Source: Salticus scenicus
Taxonomy: Eukaryota; Arthropoda; Arachnida; Araneae; Salticidae
Direction: 5' to 3'
Assembly (NCBI GenBank): GCA_963930645.1
Contig: OZ005648.1
Coordinates: 103,050,667-103,114,666 of the forward strand
DNA: 64,000 nucleotides
The notes under the pieces were generated by a model. That model did not search any database and was not told the DNA's origin. It saw only the letters and a list, made by a program, of their open reading frames with translations. This document shows, in pieces, positions 31,812 through 43,610 of the stretch. The position numbers and the translations under genes are program-made. The number at the start of each line of letters is the position of its first letter. The stretch's first letter is position 1.

Positions 31812-32110
31812 GATGGGTTTTACGTCGCACTAGTACTGCGCAGATGGGCAATTTTCGACGGCCCCTAGATGTGGTCCGGAGACATGCCATCACAATTTTG
31901 GTCCTCCACGGAAGGGATGGCTGTCCCGTTTCGGTGACCCCAGATGTATAATTTTTTATAGGAACATGGAGGACATTGCGGCCACAACAGATTTTACGTG
32001 CACCAGCCACCATTAGTGTACACGACGGTCTTTGGCCGGCTCGAGTACCGAACCCACAATCTTCCAATTACGAGGCCGGTGCTCTACTGACAGGGCTACC
32101 GCGGCCCAAT
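31812..32110 (-). mobile_element. Full-length tRNA-derived SINE, family T copy 2, 13-bp TSD
   Basis: Minus-strand head: GGGCCGCGGTAGCCCTGTCA with an A-box-like stretch ending GTAGAGC, anticodon-like CTCGTAA loop and the B-box GGGTTCGGTAC, then the family T body, ending near 31812 in TACCC-like sequence with no long A tail. ATTAAAATGGATA is duplicated exactly (31799-31811 and 32111-32123). The CGT triplet in the loop would suit a tRNA-Thr origin, but the fold was not computed. The 93-codon minus frame over it is not a gene. Confidence 0.88.
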
Positions 32111-32123
32111 ATTAAAATGGATA

Positions 32124-32787
32124 TCGATTCTACTAAACACCTTGTTGATTAAACGTATTATTATTTAAAATATTTTTCATCAGAAATTTACACTTTCTTT
32201 TTGCATACAGAAATCAATGAAAGGCCTGAAGACATATTGATATTGTATGCTTTCATAATTTGAATTCTCATTCTTTAAAAATATTTTTTTTTTTTTTCCC
32301 ATTTCTTCATACGATATTTCTCACATCATCCTGCGCAACAATATTTGAAAAGGTTTCCATAATACATTCATACATGTATACATATATAAATATGTAAATA
32401 TTTATATGTGCACCAGCTTAAAACGGGCTCTATGTTTAAGATGGTGGGGCGGAGGGGGGATTTGAATTTTCCTTTGACTATTCGAGATTGTCCAGTATGT
32501 ATTTATTTTTATTAATTTTTATATTCTTGTATTTTATTCTGATGTATTTGCTTATACGCTTCATTTATGAATTCATGCTTTGTATTAAATAAATTAGTTT
32601 GCTATATGGTCTTTCTTCCATCTGTGAGAATTTGGGGACTAGAAACGTATTTTTTTGACTAAATAGCCAACGTTTCGTCAGAAACTTGTCATATTTCCTT
32701 CCCTACATAGGGGAGCTCTCCTGAAGAAGGGCCTCATGTGTTTTGGGATTAATTTTCATCTATCCTTGGTTATTTTGCTTATTTATG

Positions 32788-32830
<43 letters not shown>

Positions 32831-33568
32831 ATATATTAGATACATTCAAGCCTTTTCAAACATTGCAGGAGATGAAACCAAGTATCATATGGATAATAAG
32901 AAAGGACACGAATAAAGATTTTTGAAAAAGTAAAGCATCCTTTAATGAATACATATAACATAAAAACTTTTTCAAGGGTATAGATTGAATGTTGCATGCA
33001 AATTAGGTATTATTACTGTCATGTCATACTGTATGCAATTTGCTAAACATTTATATTATGCTATGCCCTATAACACCCAAAGGACGTGTAAATGAGGTCA
33101 AACTCAATAAGAAAATGAAAAAAAAAAATGAATCACAAACATACTTTTAAAAACTACAAACACCAATATTACTTCAAAAATAAAATTAATCGTATGAATA
33201 AATAATAAAACTAAAATGACTTATTACATACTATACCATTGCAAAAATCGCTGATATCGCCTCAAACAAATCAGCATATTCCCGAGGCTAAATAAAGTTA
33301 AATTTGCAGTGAGATGTAGAGTCATAGTTAACTTACGTACTATTAAGTTGAAAATAAAATTTAAAATGTAAAATAAAATGTATTGGCTAATGATATTAGC
33401 AATTAAACAATAAAAATTAAATTTGATTCAATTTTAATTTTATTTTTCTCAGTCATAAAAATTATGAGATTTGTAAATTCGCAATACAGTATAGTAACGT
33501 CATAGAATAATAATCAAGGAAGAAAGCGCATGTCAATACTCTAATGTTTACAAACCCCTTCTAGTGAA
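32124..33568. other. No gene; (AAAT)n 32789-32832
   Basis: Mostly AT-rich. At 32660-32735, GCCAACGTTTCGTCAGAAAC and CTCCTGAAGAAGGGC are motifs that accompany the ends of some retroelements and SINEs, but I cannot bound an element. A T run lies at 32286-32299. Confidence 0.45.
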
Positions 33569-34175
33569 TTAACCCTTTGAGTACTGAATTATTTGAAGAT
33601 TTTTATGCCCAAGGGACGGATTTAATTTGTCGCTATATGGAATGATTTTGAATTTTTGACAGTAAGGTCCGCCTGTGGGCGTTATTCCCCCCCCCCCCAT
33701 GTTACAATATTTCAGAACAAAATTTTCTGTATTCACATTTATATTACAAATGGATATACATTATAATTTTATTCTTTCTAATCAAAGTATTTGTCTCCAT
33801 AGTATATTTCATTGTAAAATTGTGAATATTAATTATATATTTAAGAAAAAATAGCATATAAATTGCAAAAGAAACGCCCACTTGTGGAGTTACAGATTTT
33901 CAAATGGTTTGAATCTACGTCAAGTGTCGCGAAAGTGTTAATATTTAAAAGTAATACATTTTATTTGGAATATACTTATATTGATGATATAAGTATGGTT
34001 GTAAGATATCATAAAAAACGTCAGGAAAGTGTTTGCGATCATCGCCCACTGGCGGGGGTTCGCAAACTTAACGCCTACTTCTTAAATTCAGATGACGAGT
34101 CAGACCCGTCCACCGTAACTTCGCCCAAGTAATCACATGACGAGTCTCACTCGTCAAATGTACCCAAAGGGTTAA
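33569..34175. mobile_element. piggyBac-type element with subterminal repeats, split by H
   Basis: TTAACCCTTTGAGTACTG to TACCCAAAGGGTTAA. Just inside the right end are two inverted boxes, GACGAGTCAGACCCGTC and GACGAGTCTCACTCGTC. Terminal plus subterminal inverted repeats and a TTAA target are the piggyBac pattern. An 89-codon plus-strand frame (33863-34132) crosses the H boundary; its acidic tail (NSDDESDPSTVTSPK) could recall the acidic N-terminal region of piggyBac transposases, but this is weak. Confidence 0.7.
33622..33941. mobile_element. TTAA-flanked element, family H copy 2, nested
   Basis: TTAATTTGTCGC to GTGTCGCGAAAGTGTTAA with GTCCGCCTGTGGGCGTTATT, a C run (33689-33698) and GAAACGCCCACTTGTGGAGT. 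Removing it joins the two halves of the outer TTAA element. Confidence 0.7.
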
Positions 34176-34935
34176 CAGCAAAATTTTCTCTGGGTTCGCA
34201 ATTCCTTGAAGTAGGGCATCCATCCTCGGCGCATGTATCGCTGTTTGTTGTGCGTGCTGCCTCGCTGAATTATTGACAGAGAGACAAGACGATTCAAAAA
34301 ATCTCGCCAACAACTCGCCAACCAATCAGATTGAAGCATTGTTACAACCCGACACCCGGCATTTCTAGATTTTTTAAGCCGAAACCAAAACGCATACGCT
34401 CTATCTTGCACTATTGTGTATCTATGATTAAAATACGGTTATGAGGTTTTTTTTTAGTAGATTCAAACACATACATATATATATATGTACATATATATAT
34501 ATATATATATCATCCGACTGGAAACATATATTATAATTGCATGCATATATATATATATATATATACATATATATATGCAAATTATCTCATCTTTAGGCTT
34601 ATGTGTTATGTTTGTGTCATTTCTCTTCTGCATAAGTACTTTAACATGTTTTTACTAATCAGTGTAATCAAATTAAATTATCATTGTGACAATAATTTTA
34701 TTCGAAATACATCTCATTTAAAATTTCATATATTGGTATTTTCATCTACCTTTCATTTGCTGAGTGTTGCAAAGGAATTAAATTATTCAAATTTATATTT
34801 ACAATTAAATTTAATATACTGCTTATATTCAAATATTTAAATATAGTTTGTTTATTACCATTTTTAAAGAACTTAATTATTGTATATATAATTAAATATA
34901 TTCAAATATTGGCCTCATTTGGCATTAACACTACT

Positions 34936-34966
<31 letters not shown>

Positions 34967-36162
34967 AACATATTATAATTTATATGCATGTTATGTATTA
35001 TAAACACGTATTGTATATACATATAAATTATAAAATTTGCATAGTGCTTTTGTATCATTTAATTTATAAATAGTTTGTTTTAAAATTTTGTTTTAGGGAA
35101 TTTTTTCTCATCTCTCAAAATATGTTATACATATTTTCTATGCTTTCTAACCTATTTGCATCGAATTCTACCGTGTGGGAATATAGAATGCAGACGATCA
35201 TGCATATTTCATGAATTTTAGATATCTTAAGATGCTTCGATATGAAGATATAAAACATGAACTTTAATGCATCACGATATATTTGAACAAATATTTCAAA
35301 GACTTACGAATGCACTAGAGCATGTTAATATGCGACCAACATGCATCATACAAATATGTTGAAAGGCATTCAATGAAAAGCTACTATTTGCATGTAGAAT
35401 CCAACGTTTAATATAAAATGTTGATAGTGACGAGAGAATTATGTGACATTATTTGGCTCACGTGCAGTTGCTTATATTATTTCCAAGTAACGCTGATGAT
35501 AAAACTTAAATGGAAAATATTTAGAAATTTTAATAGAAGCAGAATTTAAATAGAGGCTATTCAAGTCTTTGTGTGTTTTAAATAACAGATTTTAGAAAAT
35601 ATTTGTAAATTTGGGCTTATGTAGTTACAGTCTAAATATAATATATATATATATATTTAATGAAATATTAAATTTAAGACAATATCTAAATAATTTAAAT
35701 TTTTAACAGAGGTTTAAATATGAATAATCATAAACTTAAAATTTATATTAAACAATACAGAAGACATAATTTAAAAAAAATATATATATAAGAAAAATTT
35801 TATTGTCTGATTTTTAGTTATTCTTTTATATTTAAAAACAAATTAACTATTTCCTAATACAAATATTAGTTTTCCTTTAAATTAAACTAACTTTATTTTA
35901 TTATTTTTTATTATTACAAATGTATATATATGTGTATGTGTATATATATATATAAATATTGAAGCTTATATTTATTTTAGAATAAAGTAAACACATATTT
36001 AAAAAAGAGAAAAATATTTCTTTACAACATACAATAAAATATAGCTAAAATGCTTTTGAACATACAACAAAAAATGCAAATTATTTCAAAAAAGAGAAAA
36101 ATAATAAAATTAAAAATAATAAGTAAAATATTTTTGTGGCATAGAAGATCGTGGCATTAAAA

Positions 36163-36202
<40 letters not shown>

Positions 36203-36476
36203 TATTTTAAGTATTTTAAAAACGAATGTTTAAAATCACTATTGACGTTAATAGAGACGTTATTGTTAGAGATGAGTAACATTAATTTCCTCTTTTCTCT
36301 TATTAAAAAGAATCGATAAATACTTTATTGTGTATTTTATCTAATAAGACATATGTTACAAGACTTTTTCTTATACAACACCAGATTATCTTCTATGCAT
36401 ATTGTGATAGTTTCTTGTGATCTGCATAGTTTATATAAATGAATGTAATGCCAAAGTATACAAAGAGTTACATGGG
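34176..36476. other. AT-rich DNA without gene; many (TA)n runs
   Basis: (TA)n at 34474-34510, 34544-34576, 34937-34962, 35640-35656 and 35921-35953; poly(A) at 36171-36200. The frame at 34541-34840 is low complexity. Confidence 0.5.
35165..35420. repeat. Diverged dispersed repeat V, copy 1
   Basis: CATATTTCATGAATTTTAGA, ATCTTAAGATG, AATGCATCACGATATATTTG and ACATATTTCAAAGACTTA-like words occur in the same order at 41715-41960. Old and diverged; nature unknown. Confidence 0.4.
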
Positions 36477-36661
36477 CATATTTGCCAACATACTAATTAA
36501 TATTCCGTATTATTATTAGCCCTGCCTTCTTTTGCACACCAATATCTTTTTAGAGTATTTTTCTTTTTATTTAATCATAATTCCTTTTGGAGAATATTAC
36601 TCTAAAAATTCACTGCTGTGAAAAAAAAAAGGCGGGACTAATTAGGATGTTGGCAAGTATG
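36477..36661. mobile_element. MITE family D copy, 6-bp TSD
   Basis: CATATTTGCCAACATACTAA and the inverse ATTAGGATGTTGGCAAGTATG; flanks CATGGG on both sides (36471-36476, 36662-36667). The right arm lacks the ATATTCCG segment, probably a deletion. Confidence 0.8.
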
Positions 36662-36789
36662 CATGGGGTTACTCTGAACACATATCATTAATGAACTTTC
36701 CCTGGTTATGTATCTTTAAATAAAAGGATGTGGTGTGCATTATTTTGACAGAGTTGAAGACATACAAAAGATCGTTCACACTTCATGGA

Positions 36790-37660
36790 AAAGAATTTTT
36801 TAGTTGAACTTTATATATGAATGCCGTAGTTTTTGCGTCGATTTAGCCATGGTTTTTTGTCAATAGCTCTAGCTCGAATTTTCAGTGAGAATAAACTTTT
36901 TTGTAGCACTGGCATGTCAGTCTTAACCATTTCCTCTTGTACCGTTTCTCAAAGTACGTTCAATGTTCTTTGATGTCGTTTTCTTAAGCATAGTTGCCAA
37001 CGTTTTAATTTATTCCGGAGCATTTTTAGCTCCGCCTTCATTTCGCATCACTTTATTTTTAGAAAAATTCCCCCCAAATATCCCCAATAGTTATTTAGAA
37101 AATTTTGCCCTACAATTAAAAAAAAAAAAAAAAAAAAAAAAAGAAAGAAAGAAAGAAAAAGAAATAAAGGCAGAGCTAAAAATCCTCCGGAATAAATTAA
37201 AATGTTGGCAGATCTGCTTAAGGCTCGTTTTAATAATCCAAAAGCGCAAAAGTCCATTGAAGAAGCGTTAAGTGATTTTGCAGGTATTTTTCATTAACTG
37301 GGACATATTTTATTCCTGTTTCTCATACTTTCTTTGCTAAACAAGCGACAGTAGATTTAGATGTGTGACTAGCGTCTTTGTCCATATAACGCTTAATTTA
37401 TCAATGTCCTTTTCATATAAGGTTGGAATTTCTTCTTCAAGAATTGATTCTAAAATATTTTGTTGATAGTAGAATGGATTAATTTTTGCTTTACTTGAGA
37501 CTTTTCTCTTTTAATTTCCTGTTGTAACAAAATCATGTAACTACCATGAATTCCTTTGGGCACTTAAAATCTGGAACATGTGGCAAGCATAAGGTGGGGG
37601 GGGGGCATGTTAGAAGAATGATGTCTGAGAAAACAGCTCTATTTTCTATCAAGCAAGCGT
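36790..37660 (-). pseudogene. mariner/Tc1-group DDE transposase relic, split by a MITE
   Basis: Minus-strand order: KAKINPFYYQQNILES (near 37480; compare xKVNSDYYxxxVLxP in this group), then EEEIPTLYEKDIDKLSVIW (near 37400, where the second catalytic Asp is expected; here WTKT replaces HQDKA, so it is lost), IPAKS and MDFCAFGLLKRAL (37257 down to ~37219; contains the third catalytic Asp). The frame is then broken by the MITE at 36989-37216 and resumes with RTLNVL, VQEEMVKTDMPVLQKSLFSL and KIRARAIDKK (down to ~36850). The FGLLKRAL and LQKSLLSWKxRxRAI blocks are typical of one mariner-like subgroup. Stops and changes make it inactive. The first Asp region (above 37560) is not clear. Confidence 0.7.
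36989..37216. mobile_element. MITE family J/O in the transposase relic, 6-bp TSD
   Basis: CATAGTTGCCAACGTTTTAA pairs with the inverse TTAAAATGTTGGCAGATCTG. CTTAAG flanks it on both sides (36983-36988, 37217-37222). Internal GAGCATTTTTAGCTCCGCC pairs with GGCAGAGCTAAAAATCCTC. The poly(A) run 37119-37141 and GAAA repeats lie inside. Confidence 0.85.
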
Positions 37661-38113
37661 CTGATGCGCAACAATTTGGCAGGCCAATAGTAGAGTTGTG
37701 TATAGCGTGTATGTTAATCCAATTGTTTGAAATGCGACGGAAGACAAATTTTTCATGTTGTTATTTGAACAGCAATTGGATAGAATAGAAGTATGTTTAT
37801 TTTTTATCGAATTGTGGACGCAAGTAGGTGTAGCGTTACAATAGTATTAATTGTCATTTAGACAATATTTCGCAAAAGATATACAATATCCAGATGCATA
37901 ACGAGGTTTTTGAACTACGTCTGTTATCCCGAAAATATATTTTCAAGTGATATTGTACTAGCCGCTGATATTCGCACAATGTCTGAGAAGATTTTGGTAA
38001 CACATGTGCAGAACCACTACGGTCTTGCCTTTTTTCTCTGACTTTTTGACTAGCACATTTGTACAGCTCTTTTTTCTATGATTGGTCATGGAAATATATT
38101 ATAGAAAATTACT

Positions 38114-38148
<35 letters not shown>

Positions 38149-38880
38149 TAGATAGATAGATAGATATGGTGTTGGAAGAGTCAGGGAAAATAATATGGGC
38201 CGTATCAATCTTGCATTTGTTTTGTATGCACGATATTACATCCTATCATGAAACATTCTCTGCTCAGCATCGACTAGAAAATAATTGTGTTAAACGTAAC
38301 CAATGTTTAATTCATTCCTGTAGATTAAATTAAACTCTGTTAAAATTATTTAAAAAAGCTTTGGAAAAATGACTTCAAATAGAAAAAATATCCCGACAAT
38401 CAATAGCACTGTTATCCGTGAATTAACAAAGGTATGAGATAAATTACTCAACAGGTGATGGGTAATATTATGCTGAAAATTCAACTACGATCTATTGAAT
38501 GTTACATTTTAGTCCACGATAGACGTATTGAATTAACATCAATTGTTAAAATGCTTTGTGCCATGCAGAAGCATTTTTACATTTCTGCAAATTCTGCATC
38601 AAATAAAGTCACTTTCTTCATTCTATATTTCAAAACTGTAAGTATTTTAAGAATAATAAAGAATCTTTTTTCTAATGTTTGAACAATTAGGTCGAAGAAA
38701 AATTTACAATGCTGTTCTCGACACCTACTTAATTTTTTGCTACATTGCATTTTCATATGCATTTTTACGTACTTTACAGAAAAGTATAAAGTAATAAGTT
38801 GAGGCGAGAAAGGACTTTCAAAATGTCAAAAATGGACTAAATCATGATAACCAAAACTAAATGCAAAACTGGTGTACAAA
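37661..38880. other. No gene; (TA)n(GATA)n 38118-38165
   Basis: A (TA)n run followed by about six GATA units. Frames at 37546-37788 and 38455-38762 lack recognisable motifs. A possible half of element L lies at 38167-38210. Confidence 0.45.
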
Positions 38881-39098
38881 CGATAAAAAGACAATAAGAC
38901 TTCTTGACACACCATAAATTTTAAGCCAGCACAACCGGTTTCGAAAGGACGTAGCAAAAGCCAGACTCTGTCTGGCTTTTGCTTCCAAGGCACGTGTTTT
39001 TTTGCACCTGATGAAGGAAGGCTACGTCCTTTCGAAACCGGTTGTGCTGGCTTAAAATTTATGGTGTGTGAAGAAGTCTTATTGTCTTTTTAAATCGT
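38881..39098. mobile_element. Palindromic element N, copy 1
   Basis: Inverted arms of ~80 bp: AAAAAGACAATAAGACTTCT, ACACCATAAATTTTAAGCC, AGCACAACCGGTTTCGAAAG and GACGTAGC on the left, their inverse on the right. The centre has a second hairpin, GCAAAAGCCAGACTCTGTCT/GGCTTTTGC (38956-38984), and CACCTGATGAAGG. A partial relative is at 46672-46790. Non-coding. Confidence 0.8.
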
Positions 39099-39526
39099 GA
39101 TAGTTCAATTGTAGGGAAACGGTGGGGAATATGGATATTTGAGGTAAAATGGAATACCGTTATAGCTCATTTGTACAGTGCTGCAACAAATTGAAAGCAC
39201 GTCGGATGTCTTCACCTCAAATTTGAACGGTAATTCACCCTGTGTTAGTGAGAAGAGCACTTTAATTGTCACACAAATTGTTTAGTTTATCAAGATTCAG
39301 ACTTTTTTGGAGGTCATTATTACGAAATCAATGATCTATTTACGAATCAGTAAAATACGTGAAAACCTAGTGTCGTTTTCATTAGGGAAGTTGAGTTAGT
39401 TAGTACTTTGATTCAACCAACAGATGTTTGAGTTTGATTTATTCTCCAAGATGGCAATTCGAGTGATATGGAATACCAATTATCCCATATCATTTATGTT
39501 TTTTGTAAAACATGAATATTCATATA
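39099..39526. other. No gene recognised
   Basis: Sequence with a more even base composition than its surroundings but with no coding motif found. Confidence 0.4.
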
Positions 39527-40085
39527 CTGTGAAACTTGAATAATTCGAACTTGTTTAATTCGAAATTCTGGATAATTCGAATTTCTTACTCGGTCCCTTG
39601 AATTTTGTATTAAAATAATGTTAAAAAATCATGGATAATTCGAATTCTATTTTGGATAATTCGAATTTTTCATACGATTACCTTTAAAATATTACAATAA
39701 AATTTGTTCCCGAGGTTTTTCTCAGCTAAAGTGCATTATTTTTTTTAACAGTCTTTCAAAGGAAGGATAAGGAAATACAAGTATTTCTTACCTGTGCATC
39801 AAAAGAAGGTATGATCCAATTACATGAACTTCGAGGTTTTTTTTAATTGAAAGTGATGTCTAATGCAGAAGATTCTGTTTTTGTATCAATTGATAGGTTG
39901 AAGTCATATGCTATGACACAAAGATTGTACTTATAGAAGCAATCAAAAATAGTGGCTATTTTTTAAAAAGTGTTGAATAATTGAGCTCTTAAAAAAATAT
40001 TGATTTAATGGGGGGTGGGGGGGGGGGTAATGTAGCAGTATTCTTAGATATAAAGTTTATGTGTTAAATCTTTGATAGTAGAGTT

Positions 40086-40116
<31 letters not shown>

Positions 40117-40226
40117 TTTTTTAATTTATCTCTTCTTTTTGACAAAATCGTATATGTAATTCGAATTTTTGGATATTTCGAATTTTTCTCTGGTCCCTTC
40201 AACTTCGAATTATCCAAGTTCAACTG
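39527..40226. mobile_element. pogo/Tigger-type non-autonomous element
   Basis: The right end read inward is CAGTTGAACTTGGATAATTC followed by GAAGTTGAAGGGACC; the left end is CTGTGAAACTTGAATAATTC. Several TAATTCGAA boxes lie near both ends. TA borders both ends (39525-39526 and 40227-40228). A CAGTYGAAC start, repeated AATTCGAA-like boxes and a TA target are typical of pogo/Tigger elements. The interior encodes no recognisable transposase; it contains a G run (40009-40028) and (TTTA)n (40085-40120). Confidence 0.7.
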
Positions 40227-40228
40227 TA

Positions 40229-42292
40229 TAAATATTTTTTTTTCAATACTGTTTATATCCAATGATGATTCAAAAATAATATGTTTGTATTGCAGTAATT
40301 CATTATTTTTTGTAAAAATACTACTCTAGCATTTAACTATTATCTATTATTCTAACTATTATCTTTTAAAGAAATGGGTATTCCATATTATCTTCAAAAT
40401 TATTCAATATTACCCGCTTCGTACATATTGCAGGAACATAACTTTATTTGACTAAAACTTTTGCATATTAAACTATGTTTTTTGTAGCATAAAACCATCA
40501 AAACATATTAAGAAAACTTGAAAGTTAAATATACTATGATCCATGATGCTTCCGTTTCTTATGGTGAGTTCATATAAAATGGTATTCGATATTCACCTAC
40601 TTTCCTCTACTAAAATATGAAACTACATAACAGTAGTAATGTATAAGGGGAAAAAAAAAATCCCGTTTGACTTTTTCGTAAAATGAAATCTTTTAACATA
40701 ATTTTCTTGAAACTAATTTTTAGTTAATTTGCGTCACATTCAAAATGTTTTACGCGTTTTATATTTTGTTGAAATTTTATGAAACTTCATTTAATTGTTA
40801 TTTAAATATCTCAGTAAACAATGTTGTTGAAATTTTTCTATCTTTTGAAAAAGAAATTTTGAAAAAGAAAGAAATGAAAAAAAAAAAAAAAAAATCTTAC
40901 GTAATTAGCAATAGTAGAGAAAAATGTCAACTAAATTTTGTTAATATCACCGAAAACTACATTAAAAAATAAATAAATAAATTAACGTTTTCAAGAGGCA
41001 TTTTAAAATTTAAAATTAAAAATATTAAAAAATAATTTTATAACTTAATTATTTAAATGTGAATGCTAATTCAAATTTGGCATATCTCTTCTAAAAATAA
41101 TATTATGATGACTGAGACTGAAAATATTTTACAGTTATAGAAGTATAACTGTATGTATATATATTAAAATAGAAATTTACTTTATAATCCATAGTACTAA
41201 AATGAATTTGTAACTTCTTGATATATTCTTACTTAATTTTTATAACAAATTTCCAGTAAAATTTTTGTTTCGGAAATAAATTTAAAAAACGTTATTTATT
41301 TATTTTCTTTTAGCCTGCATGTAATCCTCAGGTAACCAAGGATGACTTTATAAACATACAAATGTTAAAACATACCTTAGTTTTCGTGTATTAATTTATG
41401 ATAAAATATGCTTTCAACGTGTTAACAAGGAAATCAGAATGTATAATACATTTTTGTTATTTTAAACTTTATAAACCTGCTTGGTAAAATATTTTTTAAA
41501 TTATTCGTAAAATATATCTTTAGTGATTAAAACTGAAAATTAGACATAAAAATTATCTTTTAAATATAAAGTTAAAATTGATCGATTTAATGTGTGATTT
41601 GGGAAAATTTATCAATTTCACTATTAATCTCTTTTCCTGTTTTTTATTGTAGTCTTTTATCATATTCTTACCTTTTTATATTCCACTTTTACTGTAATGG
41701 AATTTACATCATAGATAAACATGAATATTTCACGAATCTCTGAAATCTTAAAATATTTTCACACAAGAATGTATCACAAAGGCTTATAATGCCGCGATAT
41801 GTTTGCGCACATATTTTGAAGATTTAGTAGTCTTGAGTATTTGTAACTATCGAGCCTCGGGTAAATCCAATGAAATATGTACACTGAAAAATATTTTTTT
41901 CAAAAAAATATTAGAGAAACAACATGTAAAATAGAGAATGTGAAATGAGAGTATTATACATTAAAATATGGAAATTTATTATTATATTTTAAAATTTAAA
42001 AGATGTGTACCGTTTAAAAATAACTTTTAAAAATTATAATTTCAATTGAATAATAAATAAATACATCATAAATATTGGAATAATTCAGACACATTTGTAA
42101 CTAAAATGAAAATGAAAATTTAAAACAAAAATCACTAAATCAGTTTACATTTTTTGAATAAAAATATATAAATAAAAACTAGTATGTTATGTCTATGAAA
42201 AAACTTCTTCATCATTCTGTATAAAAGAGATACCTACCGTTTAACGTGCAAAAGCATTAAACAAAAAAGTTTCTATGAATAATAATTTTTTA
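40229..42292. other. AT-rich DNA without gene
   Basis: No gene recognised; a poly(A)/K frame at 40745-40972 is low complexity. Repeat V copy 2 lies at 41715-41960 (see 35165-35420). Confidence 0.5.
41715..41960. repeat. Diverged dispersed repeat V, copy 2
   Basis: Ordered moderate similarity to 35165-35420. Confidence 0.4.
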
Positions 42293-43610
42293 CTAGCAGG
42301 CTACGCCCGCTTCGCTGGCCACTATATTTAAATGAATCTCCAAAAGAATTGGATCATTATTTATTTTTCACATCACATTATAAATAAAAACTAAAATAAT
42401 TACATTGGAATCGCTCTAGACCTTGCATCGGGTACTCGCTGACTACGGCAGCTCTTTCTCTGCCCGCACTGTATCGTTAGCAGGTTCCCACTGCCTGCAG
42501 AAATCTCTTTCCTATGTATTTCAATATGGGTATTTATTGACGATAGGTGGGTCTGCCATTATTTAAGAACTACGATTTTAAAGATAACTGTATCTCAGCG
42601 TCTATTAAATATTTTAGTTTTTGAACCAAGTATTTTATTGCTCATGCTATTTACACTGTATTACAATTTGATTCCGACCAATGTAATGAAATAAAATAAA
42701 AAGTAGATTTTCTTTTAGAAGGAATTAAATACATAAAAAAACAAATACATTCCAATCAGTTTAATCCTTTCTACTATATACTACCATTATTTCCTGACAA
42801 ATACTATAAATTAGAAAAAAAAAACTTTTAAAGAAATTAAATTAACAAATGAAAAATAATTGTTGTTATACTACAAAAATTATACATAAACATAACTGTT
42901 ATAAATACGTTTTTAAATTTTAAATTTAATATATTTAATTTTTTCTACTGCATAACCATTTTATTTTCAATAAATATAATAAATTAAAAAGAGAAAAAAG
43001 ATTAGCCCTCAAATAAATGTATTAAATAAAAAATAAATTGCATAATATAGCCGTTACTAAGATACGCAGACGATTACAATCGAAGAATAAATTCATGAAA
43101 AATGAAACATAAAAGCCAATGTTTAAAATCGAAAAAGCATTAATTTAAAAAATTCAAATTCGAAATTCGAAAAAATCTCGATGAGGTGCACACCTGTAGG
43201 GTCCCAGGTACCTATATGCCAAATTTGGAAGCTCTGCGATCAGTAGTGTGTTAGTAGTTCATGTTTAGATAAATGTATTTATTTTCCTGATGGAAAAAAA
43301 AATAAACTCGTATTTTTTTTTTTTTTTTGGCAACAATTAAATTATGGATTAAATTTAAATGGCTAATTTTTTGCTATTATTAGCTTATTATTTTCATATT
43401 TTTATTAATTAAAAGAAAACTAAACAGAAATTCGAAATTCTGACTTCGATGTGCGCAATGATCCTTCGGGGGGCACCTTTGTGTTAAATCTCGTGACTGT
43501 CCGAGCTACCGTTTTCGAGAACAGTGAAATATACATACAAATATTGCTCACTTAATAGTATAAGATATACATTTTCGAGCAATTTTAGACGATTAATGCT
43601 GACATTTAGC
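42293..43610 (-). mobile_element. Helitron-type 3' terminus with probable body (minus strand)
   Basis: On the minus strand the sequence ends GCGAAGCGGGCGTAGCCTGC then CTAG, followed by T at 42292, which fits the hairpin-plus-CTRR 3' end of Helitrons; the hairpin is GCGGGC/GCCTGC. The 5' limit is unknown: no TC start was found. Segments at 43175-43250 and 43440-43510 (AGGTGCACACCTGTAGGGTC, GGGGGCACCTTTGTG) are GC-richer than their surroundings and may belong to it. Confidence 0.45.

Noticed and set aside
31786..32067. 93-codon minus-strand frame with Cys and Arg residues
   Set aside because: Lies within the tRNA-derived SINE at 31812-32110 and has no independent support.
32625..32760. Penelope-like or SINE end suggested by AACGTTTCGTC and CTGAAGAAGGGC
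   Set aside because: No boundaries, no target duplication and no coding part; two short motifs are insufficient to name an element.
33863..34132. YIDDI motif in an 89-codon frame, resembling a reverse transcriptase active site
   Set aside because: No other reverse transcriptase block lies around it, and the frame crosses the join between two nested TTAA elements. Five residues in AT-rich DNA are easily found by chance.
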